The notes: generated by a model not told the origin, from the sequence alone. 64,000 nucleotides of DNA from Ophthalmolycus amberensis (GCA_024529925.1 JAFEUB010001039.1:310001-374000); one strand, 5' to 3'. Numbered from the stretch's first letter, positions 38,052 through 50,600 are shown. Translations and numbers: made by a program.

Positions 38052-38115
38052 GACAACCAGCAACAAACCAGGATGTCGGATCTTAACTGTCGTTTTACTG
38101 GATTTTAGTTGTCAA

Positions 38116-38121
38116 AATAAA
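38116..38121 (+). terminator. Probable polyadenylation signal of the DNase gene
   Basis: An AATAAA hexamer lies 65 bp after the stop codon, implying a very short 3'UTR. Confidence 0.6.
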
Positions 38122-38618
38122 TCAAAGTTCAAAAAAATGCACGACTCTAACTCATCACTTAAGTGGCACTGTATTCATCTCAGTTATACAAGACACCGTA
38201 CACATGAGTTGCTTCAGCATGAAGGAACAAGTGCTGCAGTTTATACTGTGCATCTGAAACCAAGACCACATCAAAGCTGACATCATTTCATGAGCTCATG
38301 AAGGTAAGTTCCCGAAGCAACGCAAAACATTACTTTTGCGATTTCACTTTTTAGACACACAACATTTTGATTATCTGCAGCTTTATGGTACGGCTTACGT
38401 GATATAGACATTTGTAGTTATATATGTAGCCAAATATATAACATTGGATTTATTGTGTAATTTATGCAACGTCTGGTTGACAGGAAGCCACACGCAGCAA
38501 CAACAGACGAGAGATACATTGCGCTCTCTTCCTTTCCGAGAAGAGATTATCTGTGGCAGTAATGTTTGTCTTGATATAACTTGTACAATATAAACTATTG
38601 TTTTCCCTATTTGAAAAG

Positions 38619-40879
38619 ATGGAACAACGTTTTGCTGATCTGCTTAGTGATGCTTTTTCAGGTAAGAAATACATCTTATATGTCTCAGTACTGTTGTATT
38701 TACTTTTCTTTTGAAACTAGTTATGAAAGTATTTAATTTTCAAATGATGATGTTGTCACAGAAACAGCTGTTCCATCATTCCCTGATGAAGATTTGGACT
38801 TTGAGAATTTTAATTTAGATGAAACATGTGAGGCAGTCAAAACAGACATCGCTCAAGAAAACGCACTAACAAAGGAAGATGGGGCTCTGCAACAGGAAGC
38901 AACTGGTCAAACTGCAGTTTTGTCGAACATGGAAACTAAAAATATATACATGGCTGAAAATGTCGATGAAGAGCAGTGTGATGATAAAAGCGAAGAGGAC
39001 CTTGAAGGTGTAGGGGTCATGAACAGGGACAAAACACCGGAGGATTACACAAGCTCAGAAGAAGAGACTGAAGAGAAAGGCTCTGGAGAAGACGAGGAGG
39101 AGGAGGAGGAGGATGAAGATGAGGAAGATGAGGAAGATGATATTGGACCAGGAGAGGAACCAGCGAAAGCCAATTCGGAGTTTCCAGAAATATCCGTGCA
39201 AAATCTGCAGGATGTTATTGCTGAAGTTGATAGTGAGAAATATGGAGAGAAAATGAAGGATTTCTCAGGGGAGGAGCACCAAGATGCAGGTGAGAGCTTT
39301 GCAGATTATCCCTCAGACTTTTCCTCATGTGAATATGTCAAAGATGGAGGCAAAAATCAAGAGAAGGATCACCAGTCAAAGGCCCCGGCTTGTGCATCCG
39401 ACAGCGATTCAATCACAAAGCAGAACACCTGCCTGGAAGGAGCTGTAACAGATGTCACGCGGATGGGGAGAGCTGAGGACACTGGTGAGGAGGGGGACGG
39501 GTATCTGTACAGCAGAGATTTAGAGGTGGATGCCAGTGAGTTCAGGAGCCTGGACGTGGCTAATGGAGAAAAAGACTTTGTGGAGAAGGTGTCCGGTGAT
39601 GCAGCTGTAACAGGGGTTGATGATGGAGGTGAGACAGGTGAGACAGGTGAGAGTGATTCCTACACCTCCAGTGATGATGAGTTCCAAGAAAAAAGGAGTG
39701 ATGTGGAACTCATGTGTCCAGACGATGCAGCATCTTCTGACTACTACAACAGAGTGGATCCAGCAGATTTCCACATTCATTGGAATCTAGACGTGTTAAC
39801 AGCTGATACCCGTCTGTCTGAAGACCTGTTAACCGCAGAGGACACAGATGAAGCGGATGCACCGCTTTCAGATGTGACTCAGCGTCCTGCAGAAGACGGC
39901 AACAGCCACTCAGTGGTACACAGTGCAAAAACAACAAACCCCTCTAACCAGGGATCCCTGGATGATAGCTTCTTCTTTAACGCTGAACCAGAAGCCTCTG
40001 GGATCATGGAGACTGGACAGTTGGGAGACGACGAGGACGAGGACGAAGAGGAGAGGGACTGGGAAAAAGAGCAGCAGAGAATCAAGGCTTTCTACGAGTT
40101 TTATGATGACAGCGACGGAGAGAATGAAAGAGAAGGTGAGTGAAGATAATGAAGCGTATAATCGTCTACATGGAATCACATTTTCAAACGATTTATAAGT
40201 TTCTATTTGTGCATTTCTATAGGAAGACAGATAAAAGTTCAATTTTGTGCAGATCCATTGTCTCAAGTCATTCACTATGAAACTGACAGGTGAGCAGGAC
40301 TCCTAGTACTTAACTTTTTTTTTTCTTGAACAAAAACTACAACTTGAGCAACGACAGATCCAAACAAAACACAACCGTGTCTGCTTCCTTGTTTCTCAGC
40401 AGCTCCACAGACGGGGAGGAGGACCTGAGCTCTGCAGAGACATCCGAGGTTTGCATGTGGACACATATAAGCACACATAAAAAAATATATACAAATACAT
40501 GAACACATCAACTAGATTTCTTAGCTGCTTTGCCTTTGTCCAGGAATTGAAGGAGCTCGACAACGCCACGGAAATGTCACAGGCTTGTGACCCCCCAAAC
40601 ACTCAGCTACCGGAGAACGTGCCAGATATCAGCGACACACACATCTGTACCAAGAAACACAAAGTGTGTACTCACTGGCGTTTACTGGACATTCACTTTG
40701 TTCATTCGTTTCTGAATTGTTTAGTTACTTTTGCCTCTCTGCCGTGTCCTTTGTTCCTGCAGTGCTTCAACATGCTGAAGCTGACACTGAAGATGGGTCT
40801 GGTGATACTGACGGGACTGCTGATGTTCTGGTTTGCCACGGACCAAGCAGGCTGGTTCAGCCATGTGTCCTTCTTTTAG
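38619..40879 (+). CDS. Acidic single-pass membrane protein of unknown identity
   Basis: I do not recognise this gene. Exons: 38619-38661, 38762-40135 (unusually long), 40223-40289, 40400-40448, 40544-40663 and 40763-40879. All junctions are GT-AG and the sum is divisible by three (589 aa). The start is MEQRFADLLSDAFSETAVPS. A long, low-complexity, Asp/Glu/Ser-rich region follows (residues about 15-455), including a pure E/D run near residue 120. It ends with a more conserved-looking block: ERDWEKEQQRIKAFYEFYDD, then RQIKVQFCADPLSQVIHYET. The C-terminus has one hydrophobic segment, MGLVILTGLLMFWFA, followed by TDQAGWFSHVSFF. There is no signal peptide, so a tail-anchored type II-like topology with a large acidic cytoplasmic or nucleoplasmic domain is likely. 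AATAAA at 41016-41021 supports the 3' end. Confidence 0.75.
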
Positions 40880-41015
40880 GTCAAAGCCTAATTTGTGGTC
40901 ATTGAAATTTGTTCACATGCTTACGGCGGATGAAAGAAAAATCCAAAAATGACAATATTGTCTTGTAAAAATGCAATGTAAAGTGCTGTTGTCTGTTACA
41001 TGCAATTGTGTGCTT

Positions 41016-41021
41016 AATAAA
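41016..41021 (+). terminator. Probable polyadenylation signal of the acidic membrane-protein gene
   Basis: AATAAA lies 137 bp after the stop codon at 40877-40879, in CTTAATAAAGATG context. Confidence 0.7.
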
Positions 41022-41799
41022 GATGTATCTTTGTTTACAATGATGCTGATGTGTCTGTAGATAAATCATATTCCCACTTTTTTATGTATATTATATCAGG
41101 GCTAAAGAGGCCTAAATCTAAGGCCTCTAATGTGGTGGACCATAACTCAGTACATTTACCAAAGTACTTTACAGTTTTGAGATACTTCTTCTCTTCATCA
41201 TCACAGAGGGAAATGTTGTACCCTTTTACAAAGTCTCTGTTATATTTAATTGCTTTGCAGATACAAGTTTTTACATACAAAATTGAACTTAAAATATACA
41301 ATACATTGCTACAGTTTAAACTATGCAACAGTATGTAAAGTGATTTTATTTTAGATAGTTACTGTTATACTGTGTTCTCATTGTCGCTAATAAAAGCATA
41401 AGCTTACTTACTTTCTTACTACTTCCTGTATTTGTGTATTTGAATATAATCAAACAGCGGGTGGCGCTGCTATATTTCTGGAACGAAACCAGACTCGAAA
41501 CCATAAAAGAAGAATGTGTCAAACGGAAACGATGCAACGTTTGCCGGAAAGCGCAAATTTTTTCCACACCTGAGTCAACAAAGGAGAGCGGGGTTTAACC
41601 CTCTATAATGCTTCTAAACCAGCGTTCGACTCCACACAGAATTGTCCCTACCACCCGCGTCACAAAACGAGCTCCTACTGGTCATCTCGAAGGGAGGAGT
41701 TAAGATTGTTGGTCTGAAACGAAACAGCTTAACGAAACAGGAACACACCAAAAAAATAACAACTCACAGAAATCTGAACGAGTAAATCAAATTACAAAA

Positions 41800-44025
41800 A
41801 TGTCTTCGCTGAGAAGTAAATCCGCGCAGGACATTAGTGACCTTTTGGATGAATACGGGATAAAGCACGGGCCTGTGGTCGGTGAGTGACTCACAGTTCA
41901 ATGGTTACTTTGCGCCCGTTTTTGAATCAACGTTAACTTCACAGGCCTCCCGCTACGTGTTAACTCACTCTACCCCTGTAATAGTGGTTGAATTCTTGTG
42001 TTTGTCTTTGTACACTTGCTCATTGTCTCTCAAATGACTTTTTGTTTGTTCCCAGACTCCACCAGAAGTCTGTATGAGAAGAAGCTGAAGGAGGCCATGG
42101 CCAAAGGGAAACGACCGAAAGAATCATCTGACAAAACCTACTACAGAGAAGAGGGTCACTTATACTTTTATCTAACACCTACACTTGCATACTGAAGCTT
42201 TACTTTGATAAATAAATGCGACGGTATAGTGCATACACAAGTCCACAAATGTACCAGAAGTCTGATAATATATAATCTAGATTTATAACTAATATTTTGC
42301 CATTATTATAACTGTACTGTTGCAAACAAAGTCTAAAGTTGTGTCTATTATATAAGATGCCAAAAGACTGGAAACATCTGTGCTGCTGTTGTGTTTTAAT
42401 TAACAAGAGAGGATGTTGATCAGGTGGTCCACCACTAACTAGCTAGATGAGTTCTTAACTGTATTAATGAACAGATGTCTTTTGTTTAAGGGTGGCAAAA
42501 TACACTTGGGTAGCAATTATTGGACTTGTGTGTGTAATAGTGTAATGGAAATGTAGACTTGCGCTGACATTTAACCTCATGTTTGTGTTTTCATTTCAGA
42601 GGAAGTCACCTATGAATACAGTACACCTGTAAGTAAATTTGTCCATGCAGTTTTTCGTTGTATTATTATTACTCGCCTTATAAATAAAGATAAATATTTG
42701 ATGAAGACTGTTAGGGGAAAAATGTCCTTTTGCATGTCAGCTACAATTTGTGGGTCTCCTAAACTTTTAGGTTGAGTGGCCAGTGTCAGAGATTTTGTTG
42801 CCTGATTTTGACAACAAAATAAATTATATTTATACAGACCACAATCACATGCTCATTTGTTTTTCTAATCTTATTGAGGAGGGGTGTCCCATGGAAGGGC
42901 CCGAGATACAAATATAAATGAAACGTAATGTAAATTAAATGCAGCGTTTGTATCAACACTGGTGTAACACTTCACTACTTCTGATCACTGTTTGCAGGTC
43001 AGGAGTGAAGGCGCAGTAAACAGGTCAGTTCTCTCTAAGTCCTCTAATGTCAGCTCCAAACATTCGTCGCCTTTCTTATATTTCAGTAAATCAAATTGAA
43101 AAATAAAAATGTCTTCTTGTCTCTAGTGGCTCTTACATGAGGTCAAGACCAGAGTGGAGTGAGAGGGAATTTGAACATGAGTAAGTTGTATAAATATATA
43201 CATCTTTGCAGTAGTTGCTGTTGTCTCAGTTGGTGAGAAGCTTCCACACGTTCTGTTTTATGTTACTCTCTGCAGGCAATCCTACTCAAGCTACTCAAGG
43301 CCAACGCCTGAATACAGAGGAAGGGATTTTGTTGATGAGTAAGTATATTTATACAAAGTCAAATAGTCTGTTAAAATTAGCAAATTAGTTTGCGTCACCT
43401 TTTTTTACTTTACTACAGTACTGTAAGTACCTTACTTGACTATTTCCATTTCATGCTACTTCATACCCCATTACATTTCAGAGGTAAATATTGTAATATT
43501 TACTGAATTTATTACACAACTATAGTGACTGGTTACTTTAAAGATTACGATTTTGCATCCAAATTGTATGAGTTTTATAAATTATGTGGTTTCAGACTAA
43601 ACTACCCAACAGCATATAATATATAAAGTTATATGAGTACCACCTCGACCACCAACTTCAACAGTAAAATGCTACGTACACATTAATGCATCAGTAATAA
43701 CATTTGAATAATGTAAACTATAACGGTAACACTCACTTTACTGTTGACAAGTACATTTAGCCAATTATGTTTATATATTTTTGAATGTGCTCAAGGATAA
43801 TTACATTCCCTTTCAGGCCCAGCATGTACGACAAACCAGTCGACTTACAGTAACTCCTACATGACACCGACACCCATGAAATCTCCAGAGGCTCCGAAGG
43901 CAGCAAAGTCGTCTCGCCTCATCCCACTCTGGGTTCAGTTTGTGTTCTTCCTGGCTGTGGCAGCCTTCCTCTACTTAGTCTTTTCCAGTATGGAGTCAAA
44001 TGAATCCCTCAAAGCAATAGAATGA
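41800..44025 (+). CDS. emd: Emerin-like inner-nuclear-membrane LEM protein, with an apparent 1-bp insertion
   Basis: LEM-domain proteins tether chromatin (through BAF) to the inner nuclear membrane. Exons: 41800-41881, 42056-42154, 42600-42628, 42998-43023, 43127-43180, 43276-43338 and 43817-44025. The N-terminal LEM domain (residues about 5-45) reads AQDISDLLDEYGIKHGPVV, then STRSLYEKKLKEAM. A Tyr/Ser/Arg-rich linker follows (SYMRSRPEWSE, SYSSYSRPTPEYRG). The C-terminal anchor is IPLWVQFVFFLAVAAFLYLV, matching emerin's PLWGQ-type segment. As written, exon 7 stops at 43851-43853 (DKPVDLQ*, 129 aa, no anchor). Omitting the G at 43839 gives DKPSTYSNSYMTPTP, the anchor and TGA at 44023 (186 aa). 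Emerin is preferred to other LEM proteins because one LEM domain and one C-terminal anchor are seen in a short chain. Confidence 0.85.
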
Positions 44026-45267
44026 TTATTTTCTTCATGCTCCGTTTATGTGGATATTATACAATTGTGTATTTTAATTGGATGAATGTGTTTTGGTTGA
44101 TGCCTTTATTTTAGACATTGCTGAGATTGGGCTTTATGCAATATTTTTATGCTTTATAGTTGCAGTGTACTTGCTTGCTTATGTTTCTGGGAATAATAGT
44201 CAACCAGCATTACTATATGACCGCTACCAGAAAAGATGAAGATGCCACTTTATTAGGACATATCACTCAGAAACACAGAGAAGCTTTCTTCCTCTTACCT
44301 GGACAGTTTCAGTGAGATCATCATCCACAGCACAATGCACCACTTCTTGCAGGGCTAAATATGTCAAGAAATTACATTACATTTCCAGATATTATGCCAC
44401 AGTTGCATATTACATCTCCACAGATCTTGATGTCATTATCATAAGATGTCTGATATTTAGAAAGAGACATTTTGATGTTGACTGAGGTTTGCTTTTGCGC
44501 GTAAGGAATCGCAAACTGCGAGCAACATGCCAGTCAACCCCATTTTATTGTCGTTAGCCTCAGTCAATTAAATATACTGTACGTCTCAGCAATTCACAAT
44601 GATCTGCATGGGAAGAGCTCACCTTTTTTTAATCCACATCATACAAAATTGGACACAAATCTCTCAGACTTCATAGGCCATCGTTTGAAATTGAGCTTCC
44701 ATCAAGATAATTGTCATTTCACTGAATTTTAATCAACTTTTAGATATATTTCTTAGCACTAAAATACATAGGACAGATTGGGTCCATGTTTCGAAACCAA
44801 ACAAACGGCTAAACTCGTGTCACAGTGCATTAATCAATCTGCTGTTGAGTATCAAAACACTGCTTCCATTTGTCAGTTATCAGAAATAAATATTAAAAAG
44901 TACAGTTCAGACCAGCTGTATTACAAGTGCCTAAGTGGTTTTGTAGGAATAATTGGGATTTAATTGATTTTTTTTTTCAGCATTTAATAAGTAGTAACAT
45001 TTTATCTTGGGTGAAAATATGGAATTGAACCATTTGTACAAGCTGTAATGACATGTTTATGCTTTGTTCCAGTCGAGATATTACATTTATATTATCCAAC
45101 CTTTACATTCTGTAGAGTTTGATGTGATGTGTTTTGTATTGCCGTTACATAATTTCAACTATTAAAAGAGCTTGCATATGGAAACATTTGAAGCGCCTAG
45201 TAATTTATTCAAAAACAATGTTTAAGCAATTGAGGACATAGAAATAAATGAATTATACTATGCATTA
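44026..45267 (+). other. Probable 3'UTR of the emerin-like gene and intergenic DNA
   Basis: AT-rich non-coding sequence follows the frame-restored stop. ATTAAA at 45161-45166 is the best candidate poly(A) signal, implying a 3'UTR of about 1.1 kb. No other exon is seen. Confidence 0.45.
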
Positions 45268-45500
45268 CTGGGGCGACTGGCTTAGTGGCGAGCGGAGCCG
45301 TCCTTCAATCAAGGATCGGCGGTTCATGTCTCGCATGTCGATGTGTCCCCAAGACACTTAACCCCAAAATTGTGCCTACGGTGTGTGTGAATGTTAGTCC
45401 TGATGGTGGGCATGTTAGCCCCTACCATCAGCGTGTGAATGATGACAAGTAGTGTGAAAGCGCTTTGAGTGGTCGCAAGTGCAGTCCATTTACCATTATG
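45268..45500 (+). mobile_element. tRNA-derived SINE remnant
   Basis: The 5' part resembles a tRNA gene: GGGGCGACTGGCTTAGTGGC (A-box region) and, 50-60 bp later, GGCGGTTCATGTCTCGCATG (degenerate B box). It continues with a conserved fish-SINE body (GTGTCCCCAAGACACTTAAC, CAAAATTGTGCC, GTGTGAATG, GAAAGCGCTTTGAGTGGTCG) and ends GTGCAGTCCATTTACCAT. This head, body and tail order is typical of teleost tRNA-SINEs. The B-box changes argue it is inactive. Confidence 0.75.
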
Positions 45501-46039
45501 TTGAAAGATTTTCCCTCTTATGTCGTTGGATCTGATGCGATAAATCAACCTACAGTTCATGCAGAAATATTTGTCAAACAAAACTCATTGAACCCAGACG
45601 CTCCAACAGCATGTTTTAATGAACTACAGCTTCTATTAACTTCAAGTGCAGTGATCTACATATTGTAAATGACAAGATGCATTGGGTTAGACTCAAAATA
45701 CAAAAACACTTTCTAATCCTTGATCTGTGGAAGAGAGTACATAATAAGCTAGTGGAGCCTGTCTTTAGTGTTACTTGGTGATAAATACCAAATGTCCTAC
45801 AATGCATTTACACAGACCTGAGGGATCCGCATCACAGTTTCCCCAGTTTAGCTTTTAGTCACTCGACACATCTGGTGTCATGGCAGTAGCCAAATCTGAA
45901 GTCTAGCTGGAACCCCTACAGATATTGAACTGGAAATAATCTACACGGTCAGTCTTCTGTGGTTTTTAGTTCACATCTCATCGTAATAGAAGGCTTTAAA
46001 GCCAATCACATCCATTATCTCCCAGCAGTACCACTAGCC

Positions 46040-47517
46040 CAGGCATGAGCAAACTACGGCCCGCGGGCCGGATACGGCCGTTGGGCCTTTTAATCCGGCC
46101 CATCAGATATTGGTACAAAATTGCCCAAACTATAATAAAGACTAGGGCTGGGCAGTATACCGGTTTTTTATTTCCGGTATGATATGAATTCTTCACACAC
46201 CATTATACCGGTGCATAGCCGAAACAACTGCTGTCTGCTTTCAACAGGCAGCTAAATGTATTCTTTGCGCTGTCGGCGCTAGTTGTCTTATATGTATTGA
46301 GAGGGAGCTCTAGTCATGGTCATAACACAACAATTAACAACCCACAACTAACGCTCTTTAACAGAGAAAAACACCACAGCACACAACAGTCTGTGATACA
46401 TAAACAATTTGTAACACTAATAATTGTACATTTATAAAATTTCACCGCCGAACTGCATGCTGGGTACAGATCGCTCGTGAGCCTGCTTGCTAGCACAACA
46501 GTCTGCTAACAGCTGGGAGAGGCTCCGTCGCTCCAGTAACATTACATTAAAGAACAGAACAGAGCGATGCAGGATGAACAAAGACAGACCGGAGATGCAC
46601 CGATAGTTTGACACATATGCAACGCTGATTACCGTAATATGCGTGGTATTTGTTATAAATGTACGTTGGTGCAAAGAGGGTGATAACAAGCTGTACAGGG
46701 AGGGGCTTAGGACCCAGGGGAATGTTGGCGAATGAAACAGGAAGAAACGGAAGACACGCCACACAAACAGCTGTTCACCGCTCGTCACGATCCTGCAGAC
46801 CAGTGATTCTCAACTGGTGGTTCATCGCGGACCCGTTTTCAGTGGGTCGCGGGACTTTGCTTTAGGCAGTGGAGTTATTCACGCTCCTTTCCAGCATTTA
46901 CGGCACTTTGTTCAGCTGTGCAGGAAAAACACAGACCAATGCGTTGTAAATCACGTCACGTGATGCAGTTTAACCAATAAAATAAGGGTATTCTGATACG
47001 TTTCCTGACGCCAGTGAGATGCACCCACACCGTGACACAGGGGGGAGAGACAAGGAAAGACTTTACAGAGCAGAGCTCTGATAATGTTAGCTGTGACAGT
47101 CAAATATTTGTATGATCCCTTCAAAGAATCAAACTGCTAAAAAGACCACAGTCATTAACCTTTACACTAAAAACTCTGTGTCAAAAATGACTGCTTAAAT
47201 AAGTGCATGATAAAATATGCATTTATGCAATAAAAAAAATACCGTGTAAGATCCCAGTTAACTGATGAACACCTCAGATCTGTTCTGAGAATTGCCACAA
47301 CCAAACTGACACCAAACGTTGACGCACTGGTTAAAAAGGGTGACCAACAACACTGTTCCCACTGAAATTAAATGCAAGTTACTTTTTAGGTCATGGCTTT
47401 TACTTGTAATTTATATTAGTTCACACAAACACTCCATTCATCTGCTACTGGCCCGGCCCATCTGTCAAATTTTAAAACTCAATGTGGCCCCCGAGCCAAA
47501 AAGTTTGCCCACCCCTG
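46040..47517 (+). mobile_element. hAT-superfamily DNA transposon, degraded, with nested repeat
   Basis: The terminal inverted repeats are CAGGCATGAGCAAACTACGG at the left and, read inward on the other strand, CAGGGGTGGGCAAACTTTTT at the right. They are flanked by the 8-bp direct repeat CACTAGCC (46032-46039 and 47518-47525), the target-duplication length of hAT elements. Near the 3' end, frame + at about 47259-47363 encodes EHLRSVLRIATTKLTPNVDA and ends at a stop, resembling the extreme C-terminus of hAT transposase-type proteins. Most of the coding body is missing. Inside, at about 46142, a second repeat begins (AGGGCTGGGCAGTATACCGG), and CAGTGATTCTCAACTGGTGG at about 46800 looks like another hAT end. 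Confidence 0.85.
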
Positions 47518-47654
47518 CACTAGCCTGAAGTTTAGTGTGATGTAGGTCAATGTTAGTCCAGTAAAAACTGCCTTATCCAGACTACTGAACTGGGTCCAGG
47601 GGGTGCCTCTTTCCAGAGGTGGATGGATGACCGACTGAGTGGTTTGGTTCTGTG

Positions 47655-50600
47655 TTACGTCTCCTGCCGACTGAATCCACGATGGACGCTGTCCGAGCCC
47701 CCTGAACGTCCTCTCACTTGTGATTCTGCTTAAAGGATGAAACAAAATGCTTCACTTTAATTTAGTAGTGTGGCACAAGTCAGAATACGCCCACAGACAA
47801 TGACAAATCAAATATTACAGTACCTATAAAACATATTCACCCCTCCTTGCAAGTTTTCACTGAAACAACAATGAATCACAGTAGATTTAATGTGGATTTT
47901 TGACACTAAAAAAATAAAAAATTTGTTGAATAAAAACAGACTACAAAGTGATCTAAATTAATTACGAAAACAAAATGATTGAAAAATGTATGTTATGTGC
48001 AACAATCATGACCTTCAATACCTTTAGTGATATGGTAGCCTGCATACCCCGTCATTGCTTGTTAATTGATAAGGCAACATACGTGTTATCCACACCTGTA
48101 AGCAGAAACACATCCATTAGTCCGGGCAGACATACAGGACGTTATCGAGAAAAGGACAAAGGAACTTACAGGTTCTGGTCTCTCGCTCCAGTTCAGTGTG
48201 CTTCTTCTTCTTGTTGTTACACAGCACCGTGGCCACAATGATTAAAACGATGACAGCTACAACAAATGTCAGGCCGGACACAAGCCAGCTGATCACCATT
48301 GGACTCAGTACTGGATCTGGGTCTGAGGAGGGGAGGAGACGTTACATACAGGATGGGTTTTCATAAATGGGATTTCATCTACCGCTGCGGCTATGTGATT
48401 CAAATACAGTCGAAAACGAGAAACACAAAAAAAATCTGTACAGGAATATCTACATAGAATCTAAATGATAAATATTAATAATTTGGTATCCTGTTTTTTT
48501 TAGGCAACACATACGTATGCTTTTCTTTACCAATGTTACTGATCTTTAATCTGTCTCTATCATACTATCAGTGTCACCTCTGATGGCTATAGGCAGAGGC
48601 TGGCTTTCTCTGGAGGCAAAGGTGCGTCCACCCAGCTGGACCCGATACAGGCAGTAGTAGTATCCCTCGTTGGAGCTCTGGGCGTTGGGAAAGGTGAAAG
48701 TGACGGACGGGCTGAGGGCGGGCAGGGACTGGCGCACTGTGCCGTTGGAGCGGATCAGGCGCAGCTGGAAGGAACCTCCAGGGTACTGCTGCAGGGTGGA
48801 GCAGGTGATGTTAAAATTGTGGCCTTTAATGACGGAACCAGCCGGGGCCTTGGTGGACGTGTTGTACCAGTGTTGGGGAGTCAGGAGTTCCACTGTGATG
48901 GTTCAAAAAAGGATTGAATTGGTTATGGTATTCAGGGTAATACAGACATTTGGAGTGGGCACTGGTGCAACAGAGTTAGATAAGACGATGCGGTTGTGAC
49001 TCACCAACGGTGATGTTTATAGAGTTGCTTGGTGGGGAGCTCAGCAGCTGAGGGGGGAAGCCGCCCTTGATCCTGTAAAGACAACTGTAGCTGCCCTGGT
49101 GGAAAGTCTCTATGTCGGACAGTGTCAGCTCCACTTTGGTCTGGGTCTGGTCCGCCCTCTGTGTAACCAGTGGTGTAGACACTCCATGCTTGTACAGGTG
49201 GAAGTCACTGAGGTGGTGACCCAGCAAAACACTGCAGCCGAAGCGAACAGCCTCGCCAGGAGAGAGCACAGTGTGAGGTGACAGGAGGGTGAGGGTGGGC
49301 ATTAAAAGGGTACCTGCGAGTAAAGATTAATCACAAAATGTGAATCAGATCATGAAATTATAAAATGTAAATAAGGGTAGAGAGTAATCTCAGAAGAGAT
49401 GGGTCCTCAAGTGAGTTTTGAAGAAAGAGTGGGATTCTGCTGAGTTTGGAACTCATTCCACCACGGAAAAGAGTTCGGATTACGATTTCAGATTTCCTGA
49501 AAATTGTATGCAGTATGAATATGAATTTGTATGCATACATGTCCAACTGGTCACTGACCAGTGTAGCCTCTATGAATCAACCCAGCAGAAATCACTCAAC
49601 CATCTCGCACTGCTTCCTTGGTGGATAAAACGCGTGAACAGAGTGGGCTGTCACCTGAGCATTTCACCCCTGCATCGTTCTCATGGGTGCAGTAGGCGTT
49701 ACTGTGAAGGACGACAGCACAGAGTGTCAAACTGGCCTCGTGTCCGGAGCACTGGACATGCCGCAGCCAGATCTCTCCACTGCCTGCACCAAACACTGCA
49801 CCACGAAGGGCAGATTCAGCTAAGCCACAGCCCAGCTCCAGGCACACCACATCAGCCTCCCGGAGGTCCCAGCCATGGTCACACACAGTCCCCCACCGGC
49901 CATGGCCGAGCACCTCAACTCTGCCAGAACACTTGTTCTCCCCGTCCACTAGTCTGACCCCACCTGTGGATCAGAGAAAAATCACTTAGAGACAGAGAGA
50001 GTGGGACCAGCTATGGATGCAGCAGGTTTATATCAATCCCAGGCATACCAAAAGCAGCAACTCCATCCCACAGAACACCTAACAGGCCTGTGAGGAAATT
50101 ACAAACAAAAAATACAGATTAAAATCAATTAGAAATGTCAACTATTAACATGCAGTCGCTAATTCATTATACACCTAACATTACACTAACTAATATTATC
50201 TAATACAACAGTGCTGCATTGTAATGCCCCCTTTATCAGTGTGTTCAGTTTCGGTTGAAAGAAGTGAGAAGTGTCGATTCAACTTTATCGTCATTTTGAA
50301 AGGCTGTAGTTTGAGATTTTTACAAAAACTATACCTTGTATCACCCCATTTAGCCATGGCATGACCAAAATATCATAATACCCCTCAAAACAATACAACA
50401 GCACCACAACCCAAAATAACCATACATTAGTAACAGCCCCTCTCTACAACAACCACTGACCATACAATATATTAGTACGCTAACCAAAGGAATTGTGCTA
50501 ACTTAAATTAAGTTATCCTGTTGCATAATCACATGAACCGTAAGCTATCGTTAACGTTACATAATATGCAGTGGCGGCTGGTGGAAAATGTTCTAGGTGG

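Noticed and set aside
43839..43850. Apparent 12-nt GT...AG 'intron' in the emerin last exon that could explain the frame break
   Set aside because: Far too short to be spliced, and 12 nt is a multiple of three, so removing it would not correct the frame.
49418..49957. 179-codon plus-strand open frame
   Set aside because: It is the antisense shadow of the SRCR exon on the minus strand.
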